From Frankiales bacterium (GTDB taxonomy: Bacteria > Actinomycetota > Actinomycetes > S36-B12 > CAIYMF01), in contig WGLY01000017.1 of NCBI GenBank assembly GCA_016125335.1, forward strand, positions 186,001 to 250,000: DNA of 64,000 nt. Reading direction: 5' to 3'. The notes beneath the pieces were generated by a model, which did not search any database, was not told the origin of the DNA, and worked only from the letters and a program-made list of their open reading frames with translations. Of this stretch, positions 35,182 to 43,112 are shown in pieces; the first letter of the stretch is position 1; the number at the start of each line of letters is the position of its first letter. The position numbers and the translations under genes are program-made.

Positions 35182-36801
35182 ATGAGCCCCGTGCCCGAGC
35201 CCGACGTCGTGCTGCCCTCCGACAGCGACCCGGTGGTCTACGCCGCCACCGAGCGGTTCGGCGGCGCCGCGGGGTTCCACCGCGGCCGCCTCGACGGCTT
35301 CTGGACCCCGCTGCGCGTGCTCGTGCTGCTCGCGACGATCGCGTTCCTGCTCGGCTACGTCCTCAAGATGCCGTGCCACGCGGAGGGCTGGGGCGGCGAC
35401 GCCCGCTACACGCACCTCTGCTACTCCGACATCCCCTACCTCTACGAGCTGCGGGGCTTCGCCGACGGCTGGCTGCCCTACCTGCAGACCGGCGACGGGC
35501 AGGGGCCGGCGCTGGAGTACCCGGTGCTCACCGGCGCCTTCATGCAGGTCGCCTCGATGCTCACCGGGCACTCGGGCACGGCGTCGGTCCGCTCGCTGGA
35601 GTTCTTCGACTGGAACGCGCTGCTGCTCTTCGGGTGCTTCCTCGTCACCGTCGTCGCCACCGCGCTGACCGTGCGGCGCCGTCCCTGGGACGCCGCCCTG
35701 GTGGCCCTCGCGCCCGGCATGATCCTGTGCGCCCTCATCAACTGGGACCTGCTCGCCGTGGCGCTCACGGCGCTGTCGATGCTCGCCTGGTCGCGCTCGA
35801 GACCCGGGTGGTCCGGCGTGCTGCTCGGGCTCGCGATCGCGGCGAAGTTCTACCCCGTGCTGCTGCTCGGCCCGCTGCTGGTGCTCGCCCTGCGCTCCGG
35901 CCGGTGGCGCGCCCTCGGCACGGCGGCAGGCGGCGCGGCCGGGGCCTGGCTGCTCGTCAACGTGCCGATCTACCTGGCCAACCCGGCGGGCTGGTCGGAG
36001 TTCTACACGTTCTCCTCCGACCGCGGCGCCGACTGGGGCTCGCTCTGGTACGCGCTTCAGGTGGTGGGCCTCCCGGTGCCGGAGGGCTCGCTCAACCTCG
36101 TCGCCGCGACGCTGCTCGGCGTGCTGTGCCTGGGCATCGCGGCGCTCGCCCTCACCGCGCGGGACCGGCCGCGCTACGCGCAGCTGGCCTTCCTCGTGGT
36201 GGCGGCGTTCTGCATCACCAACAAGGTGTACTCGCCGCAGTACGTCCTGTGGCTGATCCCGCTGGCCGCGATGGCCCGCCCGCGGTGGCGCGACTTCCTC
36301 GTCTGGCAGACCGGCGAGGTGCTCTACTTCGCCGCTATCTGGTGGTTCCTCCAGCAGTACGGCACCGACGCCAAGGGGCTGCCGCAGCCGGCGTACGTCC
36401 TCGCGATCGTGGTGCACGTCGTCGCGACGCTGTACTTCGCCGCCATGGTGGTGCGCGACATCCTGCGGCCCGAGCACGACCCGGTGCGCAGCGACGGCCA
36501 CCTCGACCACACCGACGACCCCGGGGGCGGCCCGTTCGACGGGGCTCCCGACGTCGTCGTGCTGCGCCGCCGCAGCGAGCGCGGGCCGGGGGCCCACGGC
36601 GGCGGCCCCGGCGGACCGGGCGGCCCCGGCGGCCCGAAGGGTCCCGACGGTCCCGACGGCGCTGGCGACGGACCGGCCGGCGTCGCCCTCCCGGTGCCCG
36701 GCCGGCCCGCGGAGGGCCCGGCCGACGACGACGTCGACGGCGTGCCCGTGGGCGCGCTCGACGAGCTGTTCTCCCGGCCCCCGGGCCGGCACTCCGGCTG
36801 A
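35182..36801 (+). CDS. GT87-like polyprenyl-sugar glycosyltransferase family membrane protein
   Basis: The 539-residue protein has about ten membrane spans. The first external loop (CHAEGWGGDARYTHLCYSDI, then EYPVLTGAFMQVAS) is typical of GT87 mannosyltransferase-like proteins encoded after ponA in Actinobacteria. Later features are GLAIAAKFYPVLLLGPLLVL and KVYSPQYVLWLIPLA. The last ~100 residues are cytoplasmic and low in complexity, with a Gly-Gly-Pro/Gly-Pro-x run. The acceptor and sugar are unknown. TAGGGC lies 3 nt before the ATG; the palindrome copy 1 is 51 bp upstream. Confidence 0.85.
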   Translation: MSPVPEPDVVLPSDSDPVVYAATERFGGAAGFHRGRLDGFWTPLRVLVLLATIAFLLGYVLKMPCHAEGWGGDARYTHLCYSDIPYLYELRGFADGWLPYLQTGDGQGPALEYPVLTGAFMQVASMLTGHSGTASVRSLEFFDWNALLLFGCFLVTVVATALTVRRRPWDAALVALAPGMILCALINWDLLAVALTALSMLAWSRSRPGWSGVLLGLAIAAKFYPVLLLGPLLVLALRSGRWRALGTAAGGAAGAWLLVNVPIYLANPAGWSEFYTFSSDRGADWGSLWYALQVVGLPVPEGSLNLVAATLLGVLCLGIAALALTARDRPRYAQLAFLVVAAFCITNKVYSPQYVLWLIPLAAMARPRWRDFLVWQTGEVLYFAAIWWFLQQYGTDAKGLPQPAYVLAIVVHVVATLYFAAMVVRDILRPEHDPVRSDGHLDHTDDPGGGPFDGAPDVVVLRRRSERGPGAHGGGPGGPGGPGGPKGPDGPDGAGDGPAGVALPVPGRPAEGPADDDVDGVPVGALDELFSRPPGRHSG

Positions 36802-36872
36802 CCGGGGGCCCGGCCCAGGCCGCGCCGGACCCCGCGACCGACGGACGCGACCGGGGCTCGGTCCGCGCCGGG

Positions 36873-38165
36873 TCAGTCCAGGCCGAGCACGCGGTCGGCG
36901 TGCAGCGTGGTCATCCGGACGTCGACGTCGACCTGCTCGCCCACCTCCGGCAGCGCCGTGCCGGCGGGCAGCCGCAGCAGCGAGACGTGCATGTGCGGCG
37001 GCTCGGCGAACCAGCGCTGGGCCCCGCCCACGTGGAACGGCGAGAGCGCCCGCCCGGCGGCGTCGAGCAGCCCGGTGCCCGCCACGACGGCGCGCTGCCG
37101 CCAGGACGCCGCCGGCGAGGGCGCCTCGAGCGCGATGCCGTGGGCCGTGCCGCCGCCCACGACCACCACCGCTCCGGCCCGCCCGGCCCGCCGCTGCCGG
37201 TAGCCGCTGGCCTGGCCGCGCACCACCTCGTGCACGGCGAGCACGGTGCCGCGCACCGCCAGCGCGCCGCGGTCGCCGAGCCAGAGCCGGGTGCCGATGC
37301 GGGCGTAGAGGGCCACGTCCGGCACCGCCGCGCGCAGCGCCGCGAGCTCGGCGTCGTCGAGGTGGCTCACCCACAGGGCGGCGGCGCTCGTGAGTGCGGT
37401 CACGGCCTCCGCGTCCGGGTCGCCCGCGCGCAGCCGGTCGGACAGGTCGGCGGCGGCGCGCACCCAGCCGAGCGCCCACGCGTGCGCCTCGGTGACGCGC
37501 GCCGTGGCGCCGGGCGGCGGCGCCGGGGCCACCCCCGCGTCGTGCCAGCGCGCCCCCGGCACGGAGCGGTGGTCGAGGTGCGGGGCGGCGAGGGGCAGGT
37601 GCAGCGCGAGCCCCTCCAGACGCACGCGCCCGGCGGCCAGCGCGTCGCGGGTGGACGGCGCCTCCAGGAGGTCGGCCAGCTCGGCGTCGGTGAGCCCGAA
37701 CCGGCCCATCGAGGTGAGCGCCTCGAGCACCACCCGCACCGGGCCGGGCCCGGCGGCGACGGCGTCCCACGCCTCGCGCGAGGACACCGTGCGCAGCACG
37801 CGGTCGGCGTAGGGCGCGTGCGCCACCTCGACCCAGGCCGCGCCCGCCACGGTGTCGCGCGGGTCGAACGGGGTGAGCACGAGGATGTCGCCGTCGTGGG
37901 CGCCGGCCACCTCGGCCACCTCGAACACCGTGCCGACGGCGATCCGCGTGAGCCCGAGCCGGCCCGCCTCCCGCGCGAGGCGCGCGTTGCCCAGCCCGTA
38001 GCCGTTGCCCTTCGCCACGGGCACGAGGTCGCCGAGGTGCACGTGGGGGCGCCCGGCGGCGGGGTCGGCGTGCACCGTGGAGCCGACCGCCCGGCGCACG
38101 TCGTCGCGGGTGCGCTCGGTGTGCGCGCGCCAGCGCGGCGCGTCGACGTACAGGCTCAGGGTCAT
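36873..38165 (-). CDS. Alanine racemase-fold PLP protein
   Basis: The 430-residue protein has the fold-type III PLP-lysine motif VPVAKGNGYGLG (Lys52). A central barrel is followed by a C-terminal beta domain with GDRGALAVRGTVLAVHEVVR, and a late PPHMHVSLLRLPAGT. It resembles a divergent alanine racemase group that in Actinobacteria lies beside a FemAB gene, so it may provide or modify an amino acid for the peptidoglycan cross-bridge (inference). The standard racemase Tyr region is not obvious, and racemase activity is unproven. TAGGTT 6 nt before the ATG suggests a leaderless transcript. Confidence 0.75.
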   Translation of the reverse strand: MTLSLYVDAPRWRAHTERTRDDVRRAVGSTVHADPAAGRPHVHLGDLVPVAKGNGYGLGNARLAREAGRLGLTRIAVGTVFEVAEVAGAHDGDILVLTPFDPRDTVAGAAWVEVAHAPYADRVLRTVSSREAWDAVAAGPGPVRVVLEALTSMGRFGLTDAELADLLEAPSTRDALAAGRVRLEGLALHLPLAAPHLDHRSVPGARWHDAGVAPAPPPGATARVTEAHAWALGWVRAAADLSDRLRAGDPDAEAVTALTSAAALWVSHLDDAELAALRAAVPDVALYARIGTRLWLGDRGALAVRGTVLAVHEVVRGQASGYRQRRAGRAGAVVVVGGGTAHGIALEAPSPAASWRQRAVVAGTGLLDAAGRALSPFHVGGAQRWFAEPPHMHVSLLRLPAGTALPEVGEQVDVDVRMTTLHADRVLGLD

Positions 38166-38171
38166 GCGCCC

Positions 38172-38177
38172 AACCTA
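38172..38177 (-). promoter_or_regulatory. Minus-10 element of the racemase-like gene, leaderless
   Basis: TAGGTT on the minus strand ends 6 nt before ATG 38165, with no ribosome site. Confidence 0.5.
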
Positions 38178-38214
38178 GGGGGACGCCGGACCCGCACGCC
38201 CCGCCTCGGGCGGG

Positions 38215-39351
38215 TCAGCGGCGGCTGAGGTAGGCGTCCACCGCGCGCGCCATGATCGGGCGCAGCCGCAGGTCCCACTCGCCGAGGTACTCCAGCGCGT
38301 GGCCCCCGGTGCCCAGCTTGAACTGGATGAGGCCGAAGAGGTCGTCGTCGGGGTCGAGGGTGTCGCTGATCCCGCGCAGGTCGTACACGCGGCAGCCGGC
38401 GGCGAGCGAGTCGCGGATCATCGCCCACTGCACCGCGTTGGACGGGCGCACCTCGCGCCCCGCGCTCGAGGACGCGCCGTAGGAGTACCAGGCGTGCGCG
38501 CCGACGCGGACCAGCGTCGTGGCCGCCAGCACCCGGCCCTCGTGACGGGCCAGGTAGAGCGTGATGCGCTCCGGGTCCTCCTCGCGCATGGCGTGCCACA
38601 TGCGCTGGAAGTAGGGCAGGCCGCGCGGGGTGAACCCGTCGCGCGCGGCCGTCTCGACGTACACCTCGTGGAAGGCGGGCAGGTCGTCGTAGCCGCCGTG
38701 GACCACCTCGACGCCGGCCTTCTCGGCCTTCTTGATGTTGCGCCGCCACAGCTGGTTGAACCCGGCCAGGACGTCGTCCTCGGTACGGCCGGCCAGCGGG
38801 ACCTGGAACACGTAGCGCGGCTGGACGTCGCCGAAGCCGGCCCCGATGTCGGCCTTCTGCGTCCACCCCAGCGCGCGCAGCCGCTCGGCCACGGCCTCCG
38901 CCTGCGGGTGGGTCTCGTCGGCGGGCACGTCGCGCAGCCGGCGCGCCGACCCCTCGGCGATCGCGTCCTTGAGGGTGCCGGCGTCCCAGCGGCGCACTGC
39001 GACCGGCGGCCCCATCTTCACCGCGAACGCGCCGACCCCCCGCAGGTGCGCCGTCATGGGGGCGAGCCAGTCGGCGAGGTCGCGCTCGCCGGTCCAGTCG
39101 ATGTCGGGTCCCTCGGGCAGGTAGGCCAGGTAGCGGCGCACGCGCGGCACCTGGCGCAGCAGCACGAGCCCCGCGCCCACGAGGGTGTCGCCGTCGAACC
39201 AGCCGAGCGACAGGTGCTGCCACTCGGCCTTCACCCCGGCCCAGCTGGGCAGCTGGAGGAACGAGATGCGGCCGCTGTCCTGGTGGCGGCGCACGTGCGC
39301 GAGGTGCTCGTCGGCACTGATCCGGCGGACGACGAGGGGCGAGGACGGCAC
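38215..39351 (-). CDS. FemAB/FemX-family peptidoglycan bridge aminoacyltransferase
   Basis: The enzyme adds an amino acid from aminoacyl-tRNA to the stem peptide or lipid II. The 378-residue protein consists of two GNAT-like halves. Family segments include FLQLPSWAGVKAEWQHLSLG, YLPEGPDIDWT, VFQVPLAGRTEDDVLAGFNQ followed by LWRRNIKKAEKAGVEV, and YDLRGISDTLDPDDDLFGLI followed by QFKLGTGG. A coiled-coil arm is absent. Adjacent to the racemase-like gene on the same strand, it suggests a dedicated cross-bridge module. The added residue cannot be deduced. TAGGCT ends 7 nt before the GTG. Confidence 0.9.
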   Translation of the reverse strand: MPSSPLVVRRISADEHLAHVRRHQDSGRISFLQLPSWAGVKAEWQHLSLGWFDGDTLVGAGLVLLRQVPRVRRYLAYLPEGPDIDWTGERDLADWLAPMTAHLRGVGAFAVKMGPPVAVRRWDAGTLKDAIAEGSARRLRDVPADETHPQAEAVAERLRALGWTQKADIGAGFGDVQPRYVFQVPLAGRTEDDVLAGFNQLWRRNIKKAEKAGVEVVHGGYDDLPAFHEVYVETAARDGFTPRGLPYFQRMWHAMREEDPERITLYLARHEGRVLAATTLVRVGAHAWYSYGASSSAGREVRPSNAVQWAMIRDSLAAGCRVYDLRGISDTLDPDDDLFGLIQFKLGTGGHALEYLGEWDLRLRPIMARAVDAYLSRR

Positions 39352-39358
39352 GGCGGCG

Positions 39359-39364
39359 AGCCTA
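39359..39364 (-). promoter_or_regulatory. Minus-10 element of the FemAB gene, leaderless
   Basis: TAGGCT on the minus strand ends 7 nt before GTG 39351. Confidence 0.5.
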
Positions 39365-39441
39365 CGGGCCCGCCGGGCCGGTCGCGGCCGGCCGCCGCGG
39401 GCGGCGTGACGAGCGCCTCGCCGGCGGTGGGCCCAGCGGCC

Positions 39442-40236
39442 TCAGCGCGCGACGTCGACCACGACGGGGGCGTGGTCGGACGGCGGCGTGCTGCCCTTCG
39501 GGCCGGGCTTGCGGGCCTCGCGGTCGACGTAGGAGTCGGTCACGGCGTCGTGCAGGGCGGGCGAGGCGAAGACCAGGTCGATGCGCATGCCGGTGTTCTT
39601 CGGGAACGACAGCTGCCGGTAGTCCCAGTAGGTGTAGGGCGTGTCGTACTTCAGCGCCCGCGGCACCACCTCCACGAGGCCGGCGTCGACGAGGGCCGAC
39701 ACCGCCGCGCGCTCGGCCGGCGTCACGTGGGTGGCGCCCTCGAACCTCGAGATGTCCCAGACGTCGGAGTCGGTGGGTGCGACGTTGAAGTCGCCCAGGA
39801 TGACCAGCGGCTCGGGACGCGCCAGGTCGGCCACCGCGGCGGCCCGCAGCGCCGCGAGCCAGTCGAGCTTGTAGGAGTAGTGCGGGTCGTCCACGGCGCG
39901 GCCGTTCGGGACGTACACCGACCACACGCGCACGCCCCCGCACGTGGCGCCGACCGCCCGCGGCTCGGTGGCGCCGTCGAACGCGGGCTGGCCGGGCAGG
40001 TCGCGCACGACGTCGTCGAGGCCCACGCGCGAGAGGATCGCGACGCCGTTCCACCGGCCGGTGCCGTGCGCTGCCACCTCGTAGCCGGCCTCGCGGACGG
40101 CGTCGACGGGGAACTCCGCGGCCGCGACCTTGAGCTCCTGCAGGCACAGCACGTCCGGCTCGGCCGAGGCCAGCCAGGCCAGCAGGCGGTCGGTGCGGAC
40201 GGCGACGGAGTTGATGTTCCAGGTGGCGATGCGCAC
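39442..40236 (-). CDS. xthA: Exodeoxyribonuclease III
   Basis: This AP endonuclease and 3'-5' exonuclease acts in base excision repair. The 264-residue product is of normal length and has every family motif: RIATWNINSV, LCLQELKV, the Tyr region VWSVYVPNGR, LGDFNVAP, MRIDLVFAS and DHAPVVVD. GTG 40236 gives VRIATWNINSVAVR; longer upstream reading passes through the palindrome and is not homologous. CAGGAT lies 6 nt before the GTG, and the 55-bp palindrome ends 33 nt before it, the same layout as for the next gene. Confidence 0.95.
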   Translation of the reverse strand: MRIATWNINSVAVRTDRLLAWLASAEPDVLCLQELKVAAAEFPVDAVREAGYEVAAHGTGRWNGVAILSRVGLDDVVRDLPGQPAFDGATEPRAVGATCGGVRVWSVYVPNGRAVDDPHYSYKLDWLAALRAAAVADLARPEPLVILGDFNVAPTDSDVWDISRFEGATHVTPAERAAVSALVDAGLVEVVPRALKYDTPYTYWDYRQLSFPKNTGMRIDLVFASPALHDAVTDSYVDREARKPGPKGSTPPSDHAPVVVDVAR

Positions 40237-40242
40237 GCCCCG

Positions 40243-40248
40243 ATCCTG
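40243..40248 (-). promoter_or_regulatory. Minus-10 element of xthA, leaderless
   Basis: CAGGAT on the minus strand ends 6 nt before GTG 40236. The 11-mer TGCCAGGATCG is shared with the MalY-like gene at the identical distance. Confidence 0.5.
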
Positions 40249-40269
40249 GCACCACCCACCCACCGCGAT

Positions 40270-40324
40270 GTCACTGGTGGAACGGTCGTCACCCGGACCG
40301 GGAAGCGACCGTTCCACCAGTGAC
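40270..40324. repeat. 55-bp palindromic repeat, copy 2
   Basis: Both 19-bp arms (40270-40288, 40306-40324) are identical to copy 1. Read on the minus strand, the 17-bp centre matches copy 1 at 15 positions, so both copies have the same orientation relative to the gene that follows. It lies 6 bp after the MalY-like stop and 33 nt before the xthA start. Confidence 0.82.
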
Positions 40325-40330
40325 GTCGGG

Positions 40331-41506
40331 TCAGGCCAGCGCGGCCGCGATCCGCTCGACCGCGGTGGCCAGCGTCGCGCGGCTCGCGGCCAGGTTGAGG
40401 CGCACGTGCTGCTCGCCGCCCGGGCCGAAGGGCAGCCCGGAGCTCAGCGCCACCCCCGCCCGCTCGACCAGCGTCTCGGCGGGGTCCTCGCCCAGGCCGA
40501 GCGCGGAGACGTCGAGCCACGCCAGGTACGTGGCCTGCGGCGGGCGGTAGCCCACCTGCGGCAGGTGCTCGGCGAGGAGCCGGCCGAGGTGCTCGGCGTT
40601 GGCGGCGATCGCGGCGTTGACGGCGTCGAGCCAGGCGTCGCCGTGCCGCCAGGCGGCCACGTGCGCCAGCACGCCGAGGTAGCTCGCGCCGTAGCGGGCC
40701 TCGAGCGGGATCTGCTCGACGAGCGCGGCGGACGCCGGGCCCGCGACCACGAGGCCGGCCTTGAGCCCGGCCAGGTTGTAGGCCTTGCTGGCCGAGGTGA
40801 CCACGAAGCCGCGCTCGGCCACGGCGAGGTAGGGGGTGAACCGCGTGCCCTCGGGCACGAGCAGGCCGTGGATCTCGTCGACCACGACGGTCGCCCCCGC
40901 GGCGTCGGCCACGGCCGCGGCCCCGCGCAGCTCGTCGGCGGTGTGCACGGTGCCGGTGGGGTTGTGCGGGCTGCACAGCAGCAGCGCGGTGGCGTCGGGT
41001 TCCGCCAGCGCCGCGGCCACGGCGTCGAGGTCGAGCCGGTCGTCCGGGCCGAGCGGCACAGGGACGACGCGGCGTCCCATGGCGGCGGTGAACTCCAGCA
41101 GCGGCGGGTACACGGGCGCGGGCACCACGACCGCGTCGCCGGGCCGCGTGACGAGGCGGAGCACCTCGCGCACCCCGGCCAGCACGTCGGCGACCACGCA
41201 GGTGGCCGCCGGGTCCGGGGCCCAGCCCCAGTGCCGGGCGGCGGCCTCGGAGAAGGCCTCGGCGTAGGAGGTGTCCATCGGCGGGTAGCCGGTGTCGCCC
41301 CGGGACATGGCGGCGCAGACGGCGTCCACGACGGCCGGGGCGGGCAGCGCGTCCATCTCCGCGACCCACAGCGGCAGCACGTCCGGGCCGTAGCGGGTCC
41401 ACTTCACCGAGCCGCGGGTGCGCAGCTCGGCCAGGCTCAGCTGCTCGAACGGCTCGGCCGGGCCGGACGGCTCGGGCGGTGCGGCGGGATCGGGCGGGAT
41501 GCTCAC
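40331..41506 (-). CDS. MalY/PatB-type PLP aminotransferase (cystathionine beta-lyase family)
   Basis: The 391-residue fold-type I enzyme has WTRYGPDVLPLWVAEMDALP, DTGYPPMD, LCSPHNPTGTVHTADEL, DEIHGLLV and the Schiff-base lysine in TSASKAYNLAGLKAGLVV (about residue 240). These are typical of MalY/PatB C-S lyases, which release homocysteine or pyruvate/thiol from cystathionine-like substrates. The exact reaction is not certain. GTG 41506 begins VSIPPDPAAP. CAGGAT is 6 nt before the start and a degenerate copy of the palindrome ends 33 nt before it; copy 2 lies just past its stop. Confidence 0.88.
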   Translation of the reverse strand: MSIPPDPAAPPEPSGPAEPFEQLSLAELRTRGSVKWTRYGPDVLPLWVAEMDALPAPAVVDAVCAAMSRGDTGYPPMDTSYAEAFSEAAARHWGWAPDPAATCVVADVLAGVREVLRLVTRPGDAVVVPAPVYPPLLEFTAAMGRRVVPVPLGPDDRLDLDAVAAALAEPDATALLLCSPHNPTGTVHTADELRGAAAVADAAGATVVVDEIHGLLVPEGTRFTPYLAVAERGFVVTSASKAYNLAGLKAGLVVAGPASAALVEQIPLEARYGASYLGVLAHVAAWRHGDAWLDAVNAAIAANAEHLGRLLAEHLPQVGYRPPQATYLAWLDVSALGLGEDPAETLVERAGVALSSGLPFGPGGEQHVRLNLAASRATLATAVERIAAALA

Positions 41507-41512
41507 GGCGCG

Positions 41513-41518
41513 ATCCTG
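41513..41518 (-). promoter_or_regulatory. Minus-10 element of the MalY-like gene, leaderless
   Basis: CAGGAT on the minus strand ends 6 nt before GTG 41506, embedded in the same TGCCAGGATCG as for xthA. Confidence 0.45.
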
Positions 41519-41539
41519 GCACCTCCGTGCCGGCGCGAC

Positions 41540-41594
41540 GTGACTGGTGGAAGGGTCGCGTCCCGGCGCTGGATGCGACCGTTCCCCCGTGAAC
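41540..41594. repeat. 55-bp palindromic repeat, copy 3 (degenerate)
   Basis: Arms GTGACTGGTGGAAGGGTCG (41540-41558) and CGACCGTTCCCCCGTGAAC (41576-41594) each differ from copies 1 and 2 at two or three positions, and the 17-bp centre length is kept. It lies between the divergent MalY-like gene and rpsF, so it cannot be a terminator for either. Confidence 0.72.
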
Positions 41595-41737
41595 CGCGCG
41601 GGTCGGGGGAGCGGGGTCGGCGGGCGACGGTTTGGGGCCCGGCCGCGGCCGCGGGTAGTCTGGGCCCCCACGCCGCCCGGCCGGGCGGGGCCCGCCGGGT
41701 CCCGCGGTGCCGGGCTCGTGACGCGTCAACCCTCCTG

Positions 41738-41754
41738 CCACGGAGAGACCGTGG
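41738..41754 (+). promoter_or_regulatory. Hairpin in the rpsF leader
   Basis: CCACGG-AGAGA-CCGTGG forms a 6-bp stem with a 5-nt loop, 29 nt before the rpsF start, and 13 nt before the AGGAGG. A TAGTCT minus-10-like hexamer about 125 nt upstream implies a leader that contains it. An S6:S18-type autoregulatory leader is possible but not demonstrated. Confidence 0.35.
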
Positions 41755-41783
41755 CCGCTGAGTCCAGAGGAGGTGGGTATCGC

Positions 41784-42074
41784 ATGCGTCGCTACGAGGT
41801 CATGGTGATCCTCGACCCCGATCTCGAGGAGCGCACCGTCGCCCCGAGTCTCGACACGTTCCTCAACGTGGTGAAGCAGGACGGCGGTTCCGTCGACAAG
41901 GTCGACATCTGGGGCCGTCGCCGTCTGTCCTTCGAGATCAACAAGAAGGCCGAGGGCATCTACGCCGTCCTCGACCTCACCTGCAACCCCGCCGCGGTGC
42001 AGGAGCTCGACCGCCAGCTCAACCTCAACGAGGCCGTGCTGCGCACCAAGGTCATGCGGCCCGAGGCCCACTGA
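41784..42074 (+). CDS. rpsF: 30S ribosomal protein S6
   Basis: The 96-residue product begins [20 protein letters not shown] and includes [20 protein letters not shown], typical of S6, a small-subunit protein that pairs with S18. AGGAGG is 11 nt before the ATG. It heads rpsF-ssb-rpsR-rplI and is divergent from the MalY-like gene. Confidence 0.97.
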   Translation: MRRYEVMVILDPDLEERTVAPSLDTFLNVVKQDGGSVDKVDIWGRRRLSFEINKKAEGIYAVLDLTCNPAAVQELDRQLNLNEAVLRTKVMRPEAH

Positions 42075-42089
42075 CCCCTCGCACCGTGC

Positions 42090-42123
42090 GACGCGCGGCC
42101 GGCATCCCCCGGCTCCGCGCGTC
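42090..42123 (+). terminator. Hairpin in the rpsF-ssb gap (attenuator or terminator)
   Basis: GACGCGCGG (42090-42098) pairs with CCGCGCGTC (42115-42123), and an inner CCGG/CCGG extends the stem. It starts 15 bp after the rpsF stop. A DnaA-like TCGTCCACA overlaps its 3' side (42122-42130), and a TAAGGT hexamer follows before ssb, so ssb may be separately transcribed. Confidence 0.4.
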
Positions 42124-42225
42124 GTCCACAGTCCGCGCGAGCGCTCCCTTCCGGGGAGTCGGAGCGCACCCGTAAGGTCCGGCCCACCAACGTCGAGCCC
42201 CCACACTCCCTGAGGCGGTCAGCAC

Positions 42226-42762
42226 ATGGCAGCAGGCGACATCCAGATCACCGTCGTCGGGAACCTCACCAACGACCCGGAGCTGAGGTTCACCCCCAGC
42301 GGCGCGGCCGTGGCGAGCTTCACGATCGCGTCGAACTCCCGCTACCTGGACAAGCAGACCAACGAGTGGAAGGACGGCGAGCCCGTCTTCATGCGGTGCT
42401 CGGTGTGGCGGCAGTACGCCGAGAACGTCGCCGAGTCCCTCACCCGGGGCACCCGGGTGATCGCCACCGGCCGGCTCAAGCAGCGCAGCTACGAGACCCG
42501 TGAGGGCGAGAAGCGCACGGTGCTCGAGATGGAGGTCGACGACGTCGGCCCCGCGCTGCGCACGGCGACCGCCAAGGTCACCAAGGTCGCCCGCTCCGGC
42601 GGCGGCTTCGGCGGCGACTCGGGCGGCTTCGGCGGCGCGAGCGGTGGCGGCGCCTCCGACTCCGACCCGTGGGCCAGCCAGCCCGGAGGCCAGTCCTCCG
42701 GCGGCGGCGCCTGGGGCGGCGGCGGTGGTGGCGGCGCGTCCTACGACGAGCCCCCGTTCTAG
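42226..42762 (+). CDS. ssb: Single-stranded DNA-binding protein
   Basis: SSB coats single-stranded DNA during replication and repair. The 178-residue protein has the OB fold (about 1-115) with [35 protein letters not shown] and [14 protein letters not shown] Gly/Ser-rich linker ([18 protein letters not shown]) and the acidic tip YDEPPF, which recruits partner proteins, follow. It lies 151 bp after rpsF and 96 bp before rpsR. Confidence 0.97.
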   Translation: MAAGDIQITVVGNLTNDPELRFTPSGAAVASFTIASNSRYLDKQTNEWKDGEPVFMRCSVWRQYAENVAESLTRGTRVIATGRLKQRSYETREGEKRTVLEMEVDDVGPALRTATAKVTKVARSGGGFGGDSGGFGGASGGGASDSDPWASQPGGQSSGGGAWGGGGGGGASYDEPPF

Positions 42763-42858
42763 CCGGACCTGCTCCACCCCGCGGCCGCTGCGGCCGCACC
42801 CACCCGTCCGACCCCATCCCGGCGCCGACGCCGGGCTCCCACGACAAGGAGCACCACG

Positions 42859-43095
42859 ATGGCCAAGCCTGTTCTTCGCAAGCCGAAGAAGAAGGTCTGC
42901 GTCTTCTGCAAGGAGAAGATCGCGCACGTCGACTACAAGGACACCGCTCTGCTGCGCAAGTACATCTCGGACCGCGGCAAGATCCGGGCCCGTCGCGTGA
43001 GCGGCAACTGCACCCAGCACCAGCGCGACGTCGCGACCGCGGTCAAGAACGCCCGCGAGATGGCGCTGCTGCCCTACACCTCGACCGCCCGCTGA
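42859..43095 (+). CDS. rpsR: 30S ribosomal protein S18
   Basis: The 78-residue product begins [20 protein letters not shown] and includes [20 protein letters not shown] and [20 protein letters not shown], matching S18. It keeps the zinc-type cysteines (CVFC and a later Cys), the C+ form. CAAGGAG precedes the ATG. It is followed by rplI after 17 bp. Confidence 0.97.
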   Translation: MAKPVLRKPKKKVCVFCKEKIAHVDYKDTALLRKYISDRGKIRARRVSGNCTQHQRDVATAVKNAREMALLPYTSTAR

Positions 43096-43112
43096 GGAAG
43101 GAGGCGACCACC

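Noticed and set aside
40237-40317. Upstream extension of exonuclease III through palindrome copy 2
   Set aside because: The added residues are encoded by the palindrome itself, and the family N-terminus starts at VRIATWNINS.
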